In this document: one piece after another, positions 33,642 through 42,987 of the stretch
Numbering within the stretch: the first letter of the stretch is position 1
Layout of the letters: every line of letters starts with the position of its first letter
NCBI GenBank assembly: GCA_021793375.1
Contig: JAJYSY010000002.1
Span: 1-64,000, forward strand
DNA from: Bacteroidota bacterium
GTDB lineage: Bacteria; Bacteroidota; Bacteroidia; Flavobacteriales; Flavobacteriaceae
Reading direction: 5' to 3'
Length of the DNA: 64,000 bases
Program-made: the position numbers and the translations under genes
Notes under the pieces: generated by a model
Database searches by the model: none
What the model was told of the DNA's origin: nothing
The model's input: only the letters and a program-made list of their open reading frames with translations

Positions 33642-34897
33642 TATTGTTGATTTAAAATTAATCGGTTATTTGACAAAACTCCTAAAGCTTTTCCTTTTAA
33701 TTCTTCTTCCAAGAAAATATGATTTTTTGATTGAGAATAAATATTTTCTTCCTTGAATTTAAAGTTTTCATCCGGATCAAAAAAAGTAATTTCTGCTGTT
33801 TTTCCTTTTTCTATTTTCGGATTTTCTAAACCAAATCTATTTCTATTTTTTGTTAATAATTCTATGGTTTTTTCTACTCCAAATAAGTTATTTAATGCTC
33901 CAAAAGCACTTTCTAATCCTAAAGTTCCATATTTTGCTTGTTCAAATTCGAGTTTTTTATACTCAATATTCATCGGTCTATGATCTGAAGTGATCATATC
34001 TATAACTCCGGATTTCACTCCTTCTATCAAAGCTTTTCTGTCTTCTTCTGTTCGAAGAGGTGGTTTTATTTTATATACAGAATCAAATTCTTTGAGTTTT
34101 TCATCTGTAAAAAACAAATTAGGAATAGCCACACTACAACTCACATCCAACCCTTCTTTTTTTGCTTTTGCAATTCGCGCCACACTTCCGGCAGTAGAAA
34201 TTGTTGGAATATGTAATCTTCCTCCTGTATAAGTCAAAATTTCAAGATCTCGACTGATTTGTAATTCTTCTGCAAAATTGGGCATTCCTTTCAATCCCAT
34301 TTTTGTACTGACTTTTCCTTCATTGACAACCGCATTTTTTGTCAAAGTTTCTTCATTTGGAAAAGACATAATCAAAGCATTAAAACTCTGACTGTATTGC
34401 AATGCTATTTTTAGCAAATTCGGATTTTTAATTGCTTTTTTATAATCTCCAAAAGCAACAGCTCCGGCGAGTTTCATATCAAAAAGTTCTGCTAATTCTT
34501 TTCCTTCTCCTTTTTGTGTTAAACTTCCTATCGGAAAAAGATGTGTTGCAGCGGCAAAAGATTTGTTTTTCAAAAAATTTACCGAAGCGTGATTATCAAT
34601 CACCGGAGAAGTATCTGGATTTAAGGCTACAGCTGTAAAACCTGATTTTGCAGCAGTTAAAAGTCCATTTTCTATAGTTTCTCGTTCTTCATATCCGGGT
34701 TCTCCAAAACAAACACTACTGTCAAACCAACCTGCAGAAATATGTAAATTCTTATGAGTTATTGTCTGATCTGCTGATGTTTCTATGTTAGAAGAAATAT
34801 CAATTATTTTTCCGTTTTCTATTAAAACATCTACTTTTTGCTGATGTAGTGGATTATTTTTTTCAATAATCTGAGCAGATTTAATTAAAATCCTCAT
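33641..34897 (-). CDS. Dihydroorotase-like amidohydrolase lacking metal ligands (pseudoenzyme)
   Basis: 418-residue type I dihydroorotase homologue, probably cytoplasmic. The frame is full length and intact: opening beta sandwich, GWFDSSVCFGEPGYEERETIENG, GFTAVALNPDTSPVIDN, HIPTISTAGSV, ITSDHRPM and the final GKTAEITFFDPD. The catalytic HxH of the family (as in DMHVHLREPG) is replaced by SVC. The aspartate-pair motif reads FGDYK and the 'HxxD/HCED' region reads SFPNEET. The 'AHVST' histidine is T in HIPTIST, so most metal ligands are gone. It is therefore unlikely to cyclise carbamoyl-aspartate and may be a structural partner, like the inactive PyrC' (PyrX) of some aspartate transcarbamoylases. 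It lies in a vWA-DUF4870-esterase operon. Confidence 0.85.
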   Translation of the reverse strand: MRILIKSAQIIEKNNPLHQQKVDVLIENGKIIDISSNIETSADQTITHKNLHISAGWFDSSVCFGEPGYEERETIENGLLTAAKSGFTAVALNPDTSPVIDNHASVNFLKNKSFAAATHLFPIGSLTQKGEGKELAELFDMKLAGAVAFGDYKKAIKNPNLLKIALQYSQSFNALIMSFPNEETLTKNAVVNEGKVSTKMGLKGMPNFAEELQISRDLEILTYTGGRLHIPTISTAGSVARIAKAKKEGLDVSCSVAIPNLFFTDEKLKEFDSVYKIKPPLRTEEDRKALIEGVKSGVIDMITSDHRPMNIEYKKLEFEQAKYGTLGLESAFGALNNLFGVEKTIELLTKNRNRFGLENPKIEKGKTAEITFFDPDENFKFKEENIYSQSKNHIFLEEELKGKALGVLSNNRLILNQQ

Positions 34898-34904
34898 AGT
34901 TGGT

Positions 34905-36842
34905 TTATTTTAATAATTTTAAAAGCAAAACTTCTATTATAAGAAAAATCAATGCAAAAATAACAAACCATTTCCAAAGATGGTCAACTTCATTTTTATT
35001 TATCTCTGTTTTAAAATAATCTTTGATATCATAACTCAAACTTGAATTGGAAAATTCGGCTAAATCTTGAAATATCATTTGATTTTCTGATCGATTATAA
35101 TTAAAACTCAACTGTGCTTTTTTCTCTTCTTGTTTTAAAACTTGATAAGTTCCGGCTTTTTCCGGTAAATCTGTTAAAGTGATTTCTACTTTATCATTAA
35201 ATCTTCTTTGCTGAGGAATAAATTTATCTTTTTCATTTTCTAAATGTAAAACTTCATCTTTTTCTAAACTAATCGGTAAATTTATAATATGCTTTTCTCC
35301 TAAAGTATAAGCCAATTGAGGTTGTTTTAAACTTTGTTTTGCCATATTGTAAAACGTGGGGGCAATTAACGGAGATTGTTTAAAATTAGAGTTTTCTAAA
35401 GCTAAAGAAGTGGTAAATATATAAGTGTTTTTATAGCTGATTAAAAAATCATTTCCATTGTTAAAACTCAACACAGAATTTCCGGAATTGATGTTGTGAT
35501 TAAAGCTTCCTTTTGTTTTGGGATATTGAAAATTATCTACTTCACTATCAAAAACATCTGCATATAAAGGATGAGAAAAATTGATGTTTGTTATTTTTAA
35601 ATCCCTGGATTGAAATTCTTTTAAACTCCCAATTTCTAAATTTAAAAGTAAATTATTATAAGTTTCCAAAGTTGATTTTTCCGCAGGAATTATGGTGATA
35701 AACCCTCCATTTTCTTGATGTTTTTCAAGAATATTTATCAATCCGTTAGGAATATTTTTCAATTCGTTTAAAACAATTAAATCTGCATTTTCAAATTTGT
35801 TGTAATCCACCTCATCTTGCAATAAAGATATAAAATCAAATTTTGTTTTATTGTAAATCCTATGTAGGAAATTTTCAACTTCTTTGTTTTCACTTAAAGC
35901 AAGAATTTTTATTTTCTTCGGTTTTTGAAGACTGAAAAATAAGGTATTATCAAATCTTAAACTGTTGTCTTCTATTTCAATAAATCCTTCTAAATTTGTT
36001 TCTTCTTCCGGAATTGAAAATTCGGCAATTGCTGTGCTGTCTTCTTCAAATCCTGCACTGCTTTTTGCCAATAATTCTTTGTTGGATTTATATAAACTCA
36101 CCGGTAAAGTTTCTGTAACAGGATGACTTGAAGAAAGTTGAATTTCTAAATCTTTAGCATTTTGAGAAGAAAAATAAACACTATCTACGCTAAAATTCAC
36201 TTGATTTTCTCCTTTTAATTGTATAAAATCTGTTTGAATTTCTTCTTCTATCTGCGGATTTTCTTTAAAGTTTTTTGCCTGAAAATCAGAAATTGCAATA
36301 AATTGTTTTTGCGTTTCTTGTCTTTGCGAAAATATTTTTTTAGCTCTTAAACTGATGGTTTTAAAATCTGCTTCTACCGGAGAATAATCAATCTTTAAAA
36401 GTTTATCTTTTAATTCAGAAAGCGGTTGATTTCTGAATTCTTCATCATTTGTTATAACGCTTAAAACCATATCATCCGGCAAAGTTTGTAAAACTTCTTG
36501 CACAGCTTGTTTCAACAATTCTCCTTGTGCTCCCTTTTGTTGCATACTAAAAGAATTGTCAATATAAACAACGGTTTCTTTTTCTTTTAAAGCTTGTGAG
36601 GTATTGGGAATAAAGGGTTGTGCAAAAGCAAAAACTATAGCTGCTAAAGCGAAAAGTCTTGCCAAAAGGGTGAGCCATTTTTTTAATTGAGAACTTTTTC
36701 TGGTTTGCGATTCTACTTTTTTAAGAAATTTCACATTGGTAAAAACTTCTTTTTTAAATCTACGCAAATGAAAAAGGTGAACAATTATGGGAATTAACAA
36801 CAGAAAAAGTGCGTAAAGAAATTCCGGGTGTTTAAACTGCAT
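34905..36842 (-). CDS. BatA-domain vWA membrane protein
   Basis: 645-residue membrane protein with the N-terminal double-helix BatA (aerotolerance) domain: FLYALFLLLIPIIVHLFHLRRFKKEVFTN, then LLARLFALAAIVFAFAQPFIP. A von Willebrand A domain follows, with the MIDAS-like DNSFSM, a long beta-rich periplasmic part, and a C-terminal helix (WFVIFALIFLIIEVLLLKLL). By family such proteins bind metal and partner proteins and are linked to stress tolerance, but the role is not settled. It is the first gene of the operon leading to the dihydroorotase-like gene 7 bases on. Confidence 0.88.
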   Translation of the reverse strand: MQFKHPEFLYALFLLLIPIIVHLFHLRRFKKEVFTNVKFLKKVESQTRKSSQLKKWLTLLARLFALAAIVFAFAQPFIPNTSQALKEKETVVYIDNSFSMQQKGAQGELLKQAVQEVLQTLPDDMVLSVITNDEEFRNQPLSELKDKLLKIDYSPVEADFKTISLRAKKIFSQRQETQKQFIAISDFQAKNFKENPQIEEEIQTDFIQLKGENQVNFSVDSVYFSSQNAKDLEIQLSSSHPVTETLPVSLYKSNKELLAKSSAGFEEDSTAIAEFSIPEEETNLEGFIEIEDNSLRFDNTLFFSLQKPKKIKILALSENKEVENFLHRIYNKTKFDFISLLQDEVDYNKFENADLIVLNELKNIPNGLINILEKHQENGGFITIIPAEKSTLETYNNLLLNLEIGSLKEFQSRDLKITNINFSHPLYADVFDSEVDNFQYPKTKGSFNHNINSGNSVLSFNNGNDFLISYKNTYIFTTSLALENSNFKQSPLIAPTFYNMAKQSLKQPQLAYTLGEKHIINLPISLEKDEVLHLENEKDKFIPQQRRFNDKVEITLTDLPEKAGTYQVLKQEEKKAQLSFNYNRSENQMIFQDLAEFSNSSLSYDIKDYFKTEINKNEVDHLWKWFVIFALIFLIIEVLLLKLLK

Positions 36843-36911
36843 AATCTATTTCTCAGGTTTTCAAATATAGAAAATACCCCCTATTTTACCAGTAAAAACT
36901 TTCTAATTATT

Positions 36912-38138
36912 TTATTTAGTAGGTTTTTGTTTTTTAATTGTAAATTCAAAAGTTGTATATTTTCCTACTTCAGAATCCACTTTTATTTTTCCGCCAAGTT
37001 TTTGAACAATTTTTTTTACGGTAGATAATCCAATTCCATTTCCCTTTTTTCCATGTCGATCTCGATCTGTGGCAATAGAGAATAATTGAAAAATATTTTC
37101 TTGTTCTTCTTTTGGAATTCCCATTCCATTATCTGTAATCTTAAAATGATAATATTTCTTTTTCTCTTCTGCTGCTATATCTATGATGGTTTTTTCTTTA
37201 TCATTATACTTTAAACTATTGCCTAATAAGTTGACAAATATTTGTTCTAAAGCAGATAAATTACAAACCAAATCAAAGTTGTGTTCCGGAAAATTTATTT
37301 CGCAATTGCTGTCTATATTTAAAATATCTACAATTCTTTCTAAGAAATCTTTTAAAGCAAAAGGTTTATCTATATTGTCTTCTGAAGAGATATTTTCTGT
37401 TTCATAATACTCTAAAATATGAGAAATATATTCGCTCATTCCCAAAGAAGATTGTTTTAATCTTTTTAAATACTCCAATCCTTGTTCATCTAATTTTTCA
37501 GCGTATTTTCCTCTTAAAATATCAATGGTCATGATAATGCTTGCCAAAGGCATTTTTAAATCATGAGAAACTGCTCCTGCAAATTTTTTTAAAGAAGAAT
37601 TATGTTGTCTTAATTCTACTTTAGACTGGGTTAATTCTTTGTTTTTTTCTCTTAATTCAAACAAAATTTCCACTTGATTTCTCAACGTGTTTAAAGCTTG
37701 TTTTTGAGGTTTTGTCAGTTTTCTGGGTTTATGATCCAAAATACATAAAGCTCCTAAAGAATTTCCATTTTTATCTCTGATGGGATATCCTGCATAAAAT
37801 ATAATAGGTTCTTCTTCAGCTGTTACAAAAGGATTGTCTTTAAATCTATTTTCTAAACGCGTATCCTCAATTTCCATATTATTTTCAGGATTGAGAATTG
37901 CATGAGAACAGAAAGCCATTTCTCTGGGGCATTCGCTAAAATTTGTTCCTGTTTTAGATTTTATCCATTGTCTGTTTTCATCTATTAAGCTAATCATAGC
38001 AATAGGAGTCTTACAGATATAAGCAGCTAATTCTGTAATATTATCATATTGTTTTTCTGCCGGAGTATCTAAGATATTCAAGTTTTTTAAAGATGCTATC
38101 CGCTTTTCTTCTTTTATTTTACTTTCTGCTTTTTTCAT
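36912..38138 (-). CDS. GAF-domain sensor histidine kinase
   Basis: Soluble kinase, about 408 residues from MKKAESKIKEE (a start 24 bases upstream is possible). A GAF domain (about residues 20-165: YDNITELAAYICKTPIAMISLIDENRQWIKS to PIRDKNGNSLGALCILD) is followed by a coiled coil, the HisKA dimerisation helix with the phospho-acceptor His in FAGAVSHDLKMPLASI, and the HATPase_c domain with the N-box LLGNSLKYND, G1 ITDNGMGIP and G2 GKKGNGIGLSTVKKI. No cognate response regulator is adjacent. The signal sensed by the GAF domain is unknown. Confidence 0.92.
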   Translation of the reverse strand: MKKAESKIKEEKRIASLKNLNILDTPAEKQYDNITELAAYICKTPIAMISLIDENRQWIKSKTGTNFSECPREMAFCSHAILNPENNMEIEDTRLENRFKDNPFVTAEEEPIIFYAGYPIRDKNGNSLGALCILDHKPRKLTKPQKQALNTLRNQVEILFELREKNKELTQSKVELRQHNSSLKKFAGAVSHDLKMPLASIIMTIDILRGKYAEKLDEQGLEYLKRLKQSSLGMSEYISHILEYYETENISSEDNIDKPFALKDFLERIVDILNIDSNCEINFPEHNFDLVCNLSALEQIFVNLLGNSLKYNDKEKTIIDIAAEEKKKYYHFKITDNGMGIPKEEQENIFQLFSIATDRDRHGKKGNGIGLSTVKKIVQKLGGKIKVDSEVGKYTTFEFTIKKQKPTK

Positions 38139-38204
38139 AATAGAATAATTACAAACATACAACCTCGATTTTGATTTAACAAGCCTTTAAGAAAAATATA
38201 AAAG

Positions 38205-38969
38205 TTAAAATGCTTCAAATACGCCCAATCCAAAAAGTGCAAAATCATATTTAGCCGGATCTTCAGGATCGAGTTTTCTTAAATTTTCATCTAATTCTTT
38301 TACTGCTTTTGCATCGTTTTGTTTTCGTTTTAATAGATTTAATTTACGAGCGATTCTTCCGCTGTGCACATCCAACGGACAAGATAATGTTTTAGGAGAG
38401 ATTCCTTTCCATAAACCGAAATCTACTCCGTTTTTATCTTTTCTTACCATCCAACGTAAAAACATATTTATACGTTTTGCAGCAGAATTTTTTAAAGGAT
38501 CACTGACGTGTTTTTGTGTTCGAGTAGGATGATCTATTTCAAAAAATATTTTCTTAAAATGATGTATAGCTTTTTGTGTAGAAAACTCATCGGTGTATTT
38601 TGTAAATATATTTTCTAATCCACCGTGATTTTTATAAATATGTTGTAAAGCGCGTGTGAAATACTTAAAATCTTCTCCGTTAAAAGTTCGGTGTACAAAT
38701 CCTTCTAAATCTTTTCTGTCTTTTTCTGAAGCATTTTTAATGAAATCAGCAGGAGAATTCCACAGTAATTCCATCATTTTATTTCCACTTTTTAAGATTG
38801 TTTTTCTATTTCCCCAAGCGATGGTTGCTATCAAAAAACCGGAAATTTCAATATCTTCTTTTTTTATAAATTGATGTGGAATTTGAATAGGATCTGTAGT
38901 AATAAATTCAGGATTGTTGTATTGTTTTACTTTATAATCAAGAAAATCTTTTTGCTCTGCAAGCGTCAT
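38205..38969 (-). CDS. TIGR02757 family conserved protein
   Basis: 254-residue cytoplasmic protein that matches TIGR02757: LAEQKDFLDYKVKQYNNPEFITTDPIQIPHQF, IATIAWGNRKTILKSGNKMMELL, HRTFNGEDFKYFTRALQHIYKNHG, NMFLRWMVRKDKNGVDFGLW and the ending YDFALFGLGVFE. The family is widespread in Bacteroidota with an unknown activity. The Cys/Asp/His in LSCPLDVHSGRIARKLNLL could be functional, resembling a DNA-glycosylase-like helical layout, but that is only an impression. Confidence 0.85.
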   Translation of the reverse strand: MTLAEQKDFLDYKVKQYNNPEFITTDPIQIPHQFIKKEDIEISGFLIATIAWGNRKTILKSGNKMMELLWNSPADFIKNASEKDRKDLEGFVHRTFNGEDFKYFTRALQHIYKNHGGLENIFTKYTDEFSTQKAIHHFKKIFFEIDHPTRTQKHVSDPLKNSAAKRINMFLRWMVRKDKNGVDFGLWKGISPKTLSCPLDVHSGRIARKLNLLKRKQNDAKAVKELDENLRKLDPEDPAKYDFALFGLGVFEAF

Positions 38970-39044
38970 CGAAGTATTGATTTTTTACTTTTTATAATTT
39001 TTTCTTTTATCTTAACTTTTAATTTAAATGAAAGTTGTACAAAA

Positions 39045-39797
39045 CTAATCTTCTTTAAAATAATATAAGCCTATATTAAATAATATATAAACCAGAATAA
39101 TAACAGGAAGTGCAATAAATTTCAATACATAAATTGCTGCGGCTGAAAATATAATCAGTAAATATCTATACCAATTTTCTTTAAAGCTGAAATTTTTAAA
39201 CTTTAATCCAAAAAGTGGTAATTCTACATTAAGTATAAAACAGCTGAAAATAGTTAAACACAGCAAAAACCATTTATTTAATAAGATTAAAGAAACAAGT
39301 TCTGAGTTTTGATAAGTCAAAATCAGAGGAATGCTAAAAATAAGAATTGCATTTGCCGGCGTGGGTAATCCTATAAAAGAAGAAGTTTGCCGAGAATCAA
39401 TATTAAATTTTGCCAATCTATATCCGGAAGCCAAGGTGATTGTTAACCCTATTAAAGCAATAACAGGCAAATCAAATTCAAAAGCAGGGATTTTTTCCCA
39501 ACGCAAAAAAACGCCTTCTGTTTCTGTTGAAAAAGATCTGTTTAGTAGTTGCACCATTACAATTCCCGGGGCTAATCCGCTGGTGATTAAATCTGCTAAA
39601 GAATCTAACTGCAATCCCAATTCACTGGGAACTCTTAAAAGTCTGGCGAAAAATCCGTCAAAAAAATCAAAAAAAATTCCTATTCCCACAAAAACAGCTG
39701 CAAAAACCAAATGATTTTGCACCGCAAGAATAACGGCAATACTGCCAGCAGCCATATTACATAAAGTAAAAAAGTTGGGAATAAATTTTCTAATCAT
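39045..39797 (-). CDS. pssA: CDP-diacylglycerol-serine O-phosphatidyltransferase
   Basis: 250-residue inner-membrane enzyme that makes phosphatidylserine, the precursor of phosphatidylethanolamine. The CDP-alcohol phosphotransferase motif is at about 47-69: DGFFARLLRVPSELGLQLDS, then LAD. Six to seven helices follow. The length is normal for the type II PssA of Gram-negative bacteria. The start MIRKFIPNFFTLCNMAAGSI is a typical PssA opening. It stands alone between the TIGR02757 gene and the O-acylation operon. Confidence 0.93.
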   Translation of the reverse strand: MIRKFIPNFFTLCNMAAGSIAVILAVQNHLVFAAVFVGIGIFFDFFDGFFARLLRVPSELGLQLDSLADLITSGLAPGIVMVQLLNRSFSTETEGVFLRWEKIPAFEFDLPVIALIGLTITLASGYRLAKFNIDSRQTSSFIGLPTPANAILIFSIPLILTYQNSELVSLILLNKWFLLCLTIFSCFILNVELPLFGLKFKNFSFKENWYRYLLIIFSAAAIYVLKFIALPVIILVYILFNIGLYYFKED

Positions 39798-39895
39798 CTA
39801 TAGCGTATGTGTGAGTAACAGATTTCAAAAATACTTTTTAAAATTATAGAAACAATTTTAAAATCTAATAATTTCATCTGTTTTTTAAGTAAATT

Positions 39896-41554
39896 TTAAA
39901 ATTGAAAATAAATAAAAGGCTGTGTTCCGGATCCTGCGGTAGCATAAACCAACCAAAAAACTAAACCTATCATTGCTCCTTTCACAATTATGGGCATTTT
40001 ATAAAATCCTAAACTTGCTTTTTTCACGATTTTCTTTGGTAAGAAATGCCAAATAAAACCAACTAAAAGTAAGATTAAAACATATTGATAAGCTTGAATT
40101 ACAATCCACCAATTTTGAGGTTCCCATTGTAGATTTGTAATATTATTAATCACTTCCAAAGCTATGGAAAAATCTTTTGCTCTAAAGAAAATCCAACAAA
40201 AACACACAAAATGAAAAGTGATTAAAACAGAAATAAATCGCCAGGTTTTGGTAATCCATTTTGGTGAATTTTCTCTTTTTGGAAATAATGTCATCACTAA
40301 TTTATGAAAAGCTAAAGCTAATCCGTGTAAAGCTCCCCAAACAATAAATCTTAAACTCGCACCATGCCATAATCCTCCCAATAACATGGTGGTCATCAAA
40401 TTAAAATTGGTAAACAATGCTTTTCTGCTGTCTTTTACAAACAAGATGGTCATCAAGAAAACCAATAAACTTCCGCTTGCGATATATAAAGGATAAGGAG
40501 ATTTTTCCCACATATAAATTCCCCACCAAATGACACCTATAAAAAATAAAGAAGGAAATAAATATCCGCCAAAACTTCCTCTTCTGTTTCCTCCTACAGA
40601 AATGTATAAGAAATCTTTTAACCAAGTTGATAAAGAAATATGCCAACGCCTCCAAAATTCTGTGATAGAAGCAGATTGATAAGGAACATCAAAGTTGATG
40701 GGTAATCTGTATCCCAACAACAAAGCAATTCCTATGGCCATATCTGAATATCCAGAAAAATCACAATAAATCTGAATGGCATATCCATAAGTTGCCAACA
40801 AATTTTCTATTGCAGAATAAGAATTTGGAGCGTCAAAAACTCGATCTACAAAGTTGACAGAAATATAATCTGAAATAACAGCTTTTTTCAATAATCCTCC
40901 TATAATCAACAAAATAGCTTCATTTAATTCTGCTTTGGTGAGTTTTATTTTGCTGTATATTTGAGGTAAAAAATCTTTAGCCCTCACAATTGGTCCGGCA
41001 ACAAGCTGTGGAAAAAAGGAAATGTAAAATATATAATCTAAAAAAGTTTCTGCAAGTTTTACTTCTTTTCTGTAGATTTCAATAATATAACTGATGGATT
41101 GAAAAGTAAAAAATGAAATTCCCACCGGAAGAATTATCGCTTTAAAATGAAAATCATTTCCGGTAAGATAATTGACGTTTTCTATAAAAAAATTAGTGTA
41201 TTTAAAATATGCTAAAACCCCAAGATTGGAAATCACACTGAGTACTAAATATATTTTTTTTCGAAGAGGATTTTCTTCATTATGAATCAATCTGGCTAAA
41301 AAATAATCTAAAATTGTAGTTCCAACCAACAATAAAAAATATAATCCGCTGGATTTATAATAGAAAAACAAAGAAAAAATTACCACATACAGCAAACGCA
41401 ATCTGAATTGGCGTCGCATTAAAATGTAAAAAATATAAAATGCAGTAAATAATCCTAAAAATAACCCTGAGTTAAACAACAAAGGATTTTCCGGATCATA
41501 AGTAAACCAAGATTTCCAATCTTCTAATAAATTAAGCAAAAAATCCCAACTCAT
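39896..41554 (-). CDS. MBOAT family O-acyltransferase (AlgI-like)
   Basis: 552-residue polytopic inner-membrane acyltransferase. Key features are IILPVGISFFTFQSISYIIEIYR, PQLVAGPIVRAKDFLPQ, FCDFSGYSDMAIGIALLLGY, WRRWHISLSTWLKDFLYI and the catalytic-His segment LGGLWHGASLRFIVWGALHG. It is thought to move acyl groups across the membrane to surface glycans, as AlgI does in alginate acetylation and DltB in D-alanylation. The last bases of the preceding SGNH gene overlap its start by four bases, and the cluster carries two SGNH partner proteins. Confidence 0.93.
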   Translation of the reverse strand: MSWDFLLNLLEDWKSWFTYDPENPLLFNSGLFLGLFTAFYIFYILMRRQFRLRLLYVVIFSLFFYYKSSGLYFLLLVGTTILDYFLARLIHNEENPLRKKIYLVLSVISNLGVLAYFKYTNFFIENVNYLTGNDFHFKAIILPVGISFFTFQSISYIIEIYRKEVKLAETFLDYIFYISFFPQLVAGPIVRAKDFLPQIYSKIKLTKAELNEAILLIIGGLLKKAVISDYISVNFVDRVFDAPNSYSAIENLLATYGYAIQIYCDFSGYSDMAIGIALLLGYRLPINFDVPYQSASITEFWRRWHISLSTWLKDFLYISVGGNRRGSFGGYLFPSLFFIGVIWWGIYMWEKSPYPLYIASGSLLVFLMTILFVKDSRKALFTNFNLMTTMLLGGLWHGASLRFIVWGALHGLALAFHKLVMTLFPKRENSPKWITKTWRFISVLITFHFVCFCWIFFRAKDFSIALEVINNITNLQWEPQNWWIVIQAYQYVLILLLVGFIWHFLPKKIVKKASLGFYKMPIIVKGAMIGLVFWLVYATAGSGTQPFIYFQF

Positions 41555-42987
41555 CTACTCTGTTTATTTTGCATATATAAGTAATAAGCATACATTATGG
41601 CTTCATTAAATAATTCTGCGGAATATTGATATCCTTTTTCAGAATAATGCACATAATCTTTGGAAATTATTCCTTTTGAAAAATTTTCTCTAATCAGATT
41701 TTTTCCACCTAAAACTGAAAACAAATCCCAAACAGCAAAATTTTCTTTTCCCGCTAAGTTTTTCAAACAAGAAGTATAATTTTCTTCATAAGTATTAGGA
41801 AATTGTCTTTTTAATAAAGAGGGCGGCGGAGTGGTAAAAAGAATAGGGATATCAGGATGATTTTTACGGATATTTTTTATAAAAGTTTGCAGTCTTTCTT
41901 TATATTTTTCTTTTTCTAAATTATCGTGTGCTTCATTGGTTCCCAAAGAAATAATCAATAAATCCGGAGCTAATGTTTTAAGTTCATCAAAGAAAAGAGA
42001 AGTTTTGTTATAATCAGCAAATCTTGCTCCATTTACGCCAATTCCACTATAGATAACTCCGGGTTGATCATTTTCTAAAACAAATCCGTTTAAGGAATAT
42101 TTTTCTTTATTTCCGTTGGCTAAAAACCAAATAGATTCCATTGCTTTTTCTGAATGCAAAACAAAATCATCTTGATTTTTATCAAAGTTTAAAATTTGAA
42201 AATCTGTGTGATTTACAGGTTGTGGTTTTTCTGATTTCACGGGAATTATCAGTTTATCTCCTGCTCTTATCGCATTGGAATGCAGATTATTTGCTTTTTT
42301 TATGTCAGCTATACCCACACCGTATTTTTGTGCGATTATAGATAAAGCTTCTCCGGATTTAATGAGATGAGTTTTTCTTTCTATTGTATATTTTTTAAAA
42401 GAAATCGGTTTATTAGTTTTTGCCGGAACATAAAAATTTGCAGTTTTTGGGGTGAGTAATTTTAAAGTATTGAAATAATATTTTTCGTCTTTAATTTTTA
42501 AATTCACCGCAAAATCTTTGAATTTTGTTGTCAATCCAAATCCACTCACGCCTATAGAATCTATTTCTTTGGCAAAAATATTTCTCTTTCCTTCCCAAGG
42601 AACAGAAGAGGAATAAGTCACTTCTTTAATTCCGTTAGTATTAGCTAAATTATAAGGAAAAGTAAATCCTAATCCGGCATTTCCAAATCTTTCTTGAAAA
42701 AGCGTTCTGTTTTTTCCGGTGAAAAATCCGGCTTGAATATGAGAATCTCCAATATGAACAATTCTTACTTTTGATTTTTTTCCTAAATCCAGCTGATATA
42801 ATTTTTCAAAAAAATCTTCTAAAACTTCTGTGTTTAGCAATTCTTTGTTTTCTGCAGAAAGTTTTACAAAATCTTTCTTTATGGAAAAATCATTTACTGC
42901 TGCAATTTCAGCGTCAAAATCTTGAGCTGATAAAACACCGAAAACCAAACAAAATTTGATCAAACTTATTTTACGAAGTAGAAACAT
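41551..42987 (-). CDS. SGNH/GDSL hydrolase with embedded LysM domain
   Basis: Secreted SGNH-hydrolase-fold protein (478 aa from MFLLRKIS) with a signal peptide ending in LSAQ. Block I is VRIVHIGDSHIQAGFFTG with the catalytic Ser, block III SLGTNEAHDN, and block V the D and H near KDYVHYSEKGYQYSAELF. A single LysM repeat (HLIKSGEALSIIAQKYGVGIADIKKANNLHSNAIRAGDKLIIPV) sits in the middle, so it may bind peptidoglycan or chitin-like glycans while acting on a sugar. An in-frame ATG 30 bases upstream overlaps the previous gene. Acyl transfer to or from surface polymer with the adjacent MBOAT is likely. Confidence 0.87.
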   Translation of the reverse strand: MFLLRKISLIKFCLVFGVLSAQDFDAEIAAVNDFSIKKDFVKLSAENKELLNTEVLEDFFEKLYQLDLGKKSKVRIVHIGDSHIQAGFFTGKNRTLFQERFGNAGLGFTFPYNLANTNGIKEVTYSSSVPWEGKRNIFAKEIDSIGVSGFGLTTKFKDFAVNLKIKDEKYYFNTLKLLTPKTANFYVPAKTNKPISFKKYTIERKTHLIKSGEALSIIAQKYGVGIADIKKANNLHSNAIRAGDKLIIPVKSEKPQPVNHTDFQILNFDKNQDDFVLHSEKAMESIWFLANGNKEKYSLNGFVLENDQPGVIYSGIGVNGARFADYNKTSLFFDELKTLAPDLLIISLGTNEAHDNLEKEKYKERLQTFIKNIRKNHPDIPILFTTPPPSLLKRQFPNTYEENYTSCLKNLAGKENFAVWDLFSVLGGKNLIRENFSKGIISKDYVHYSEKGYQYSAELFNEAIMYAYYLYMQNKQSR

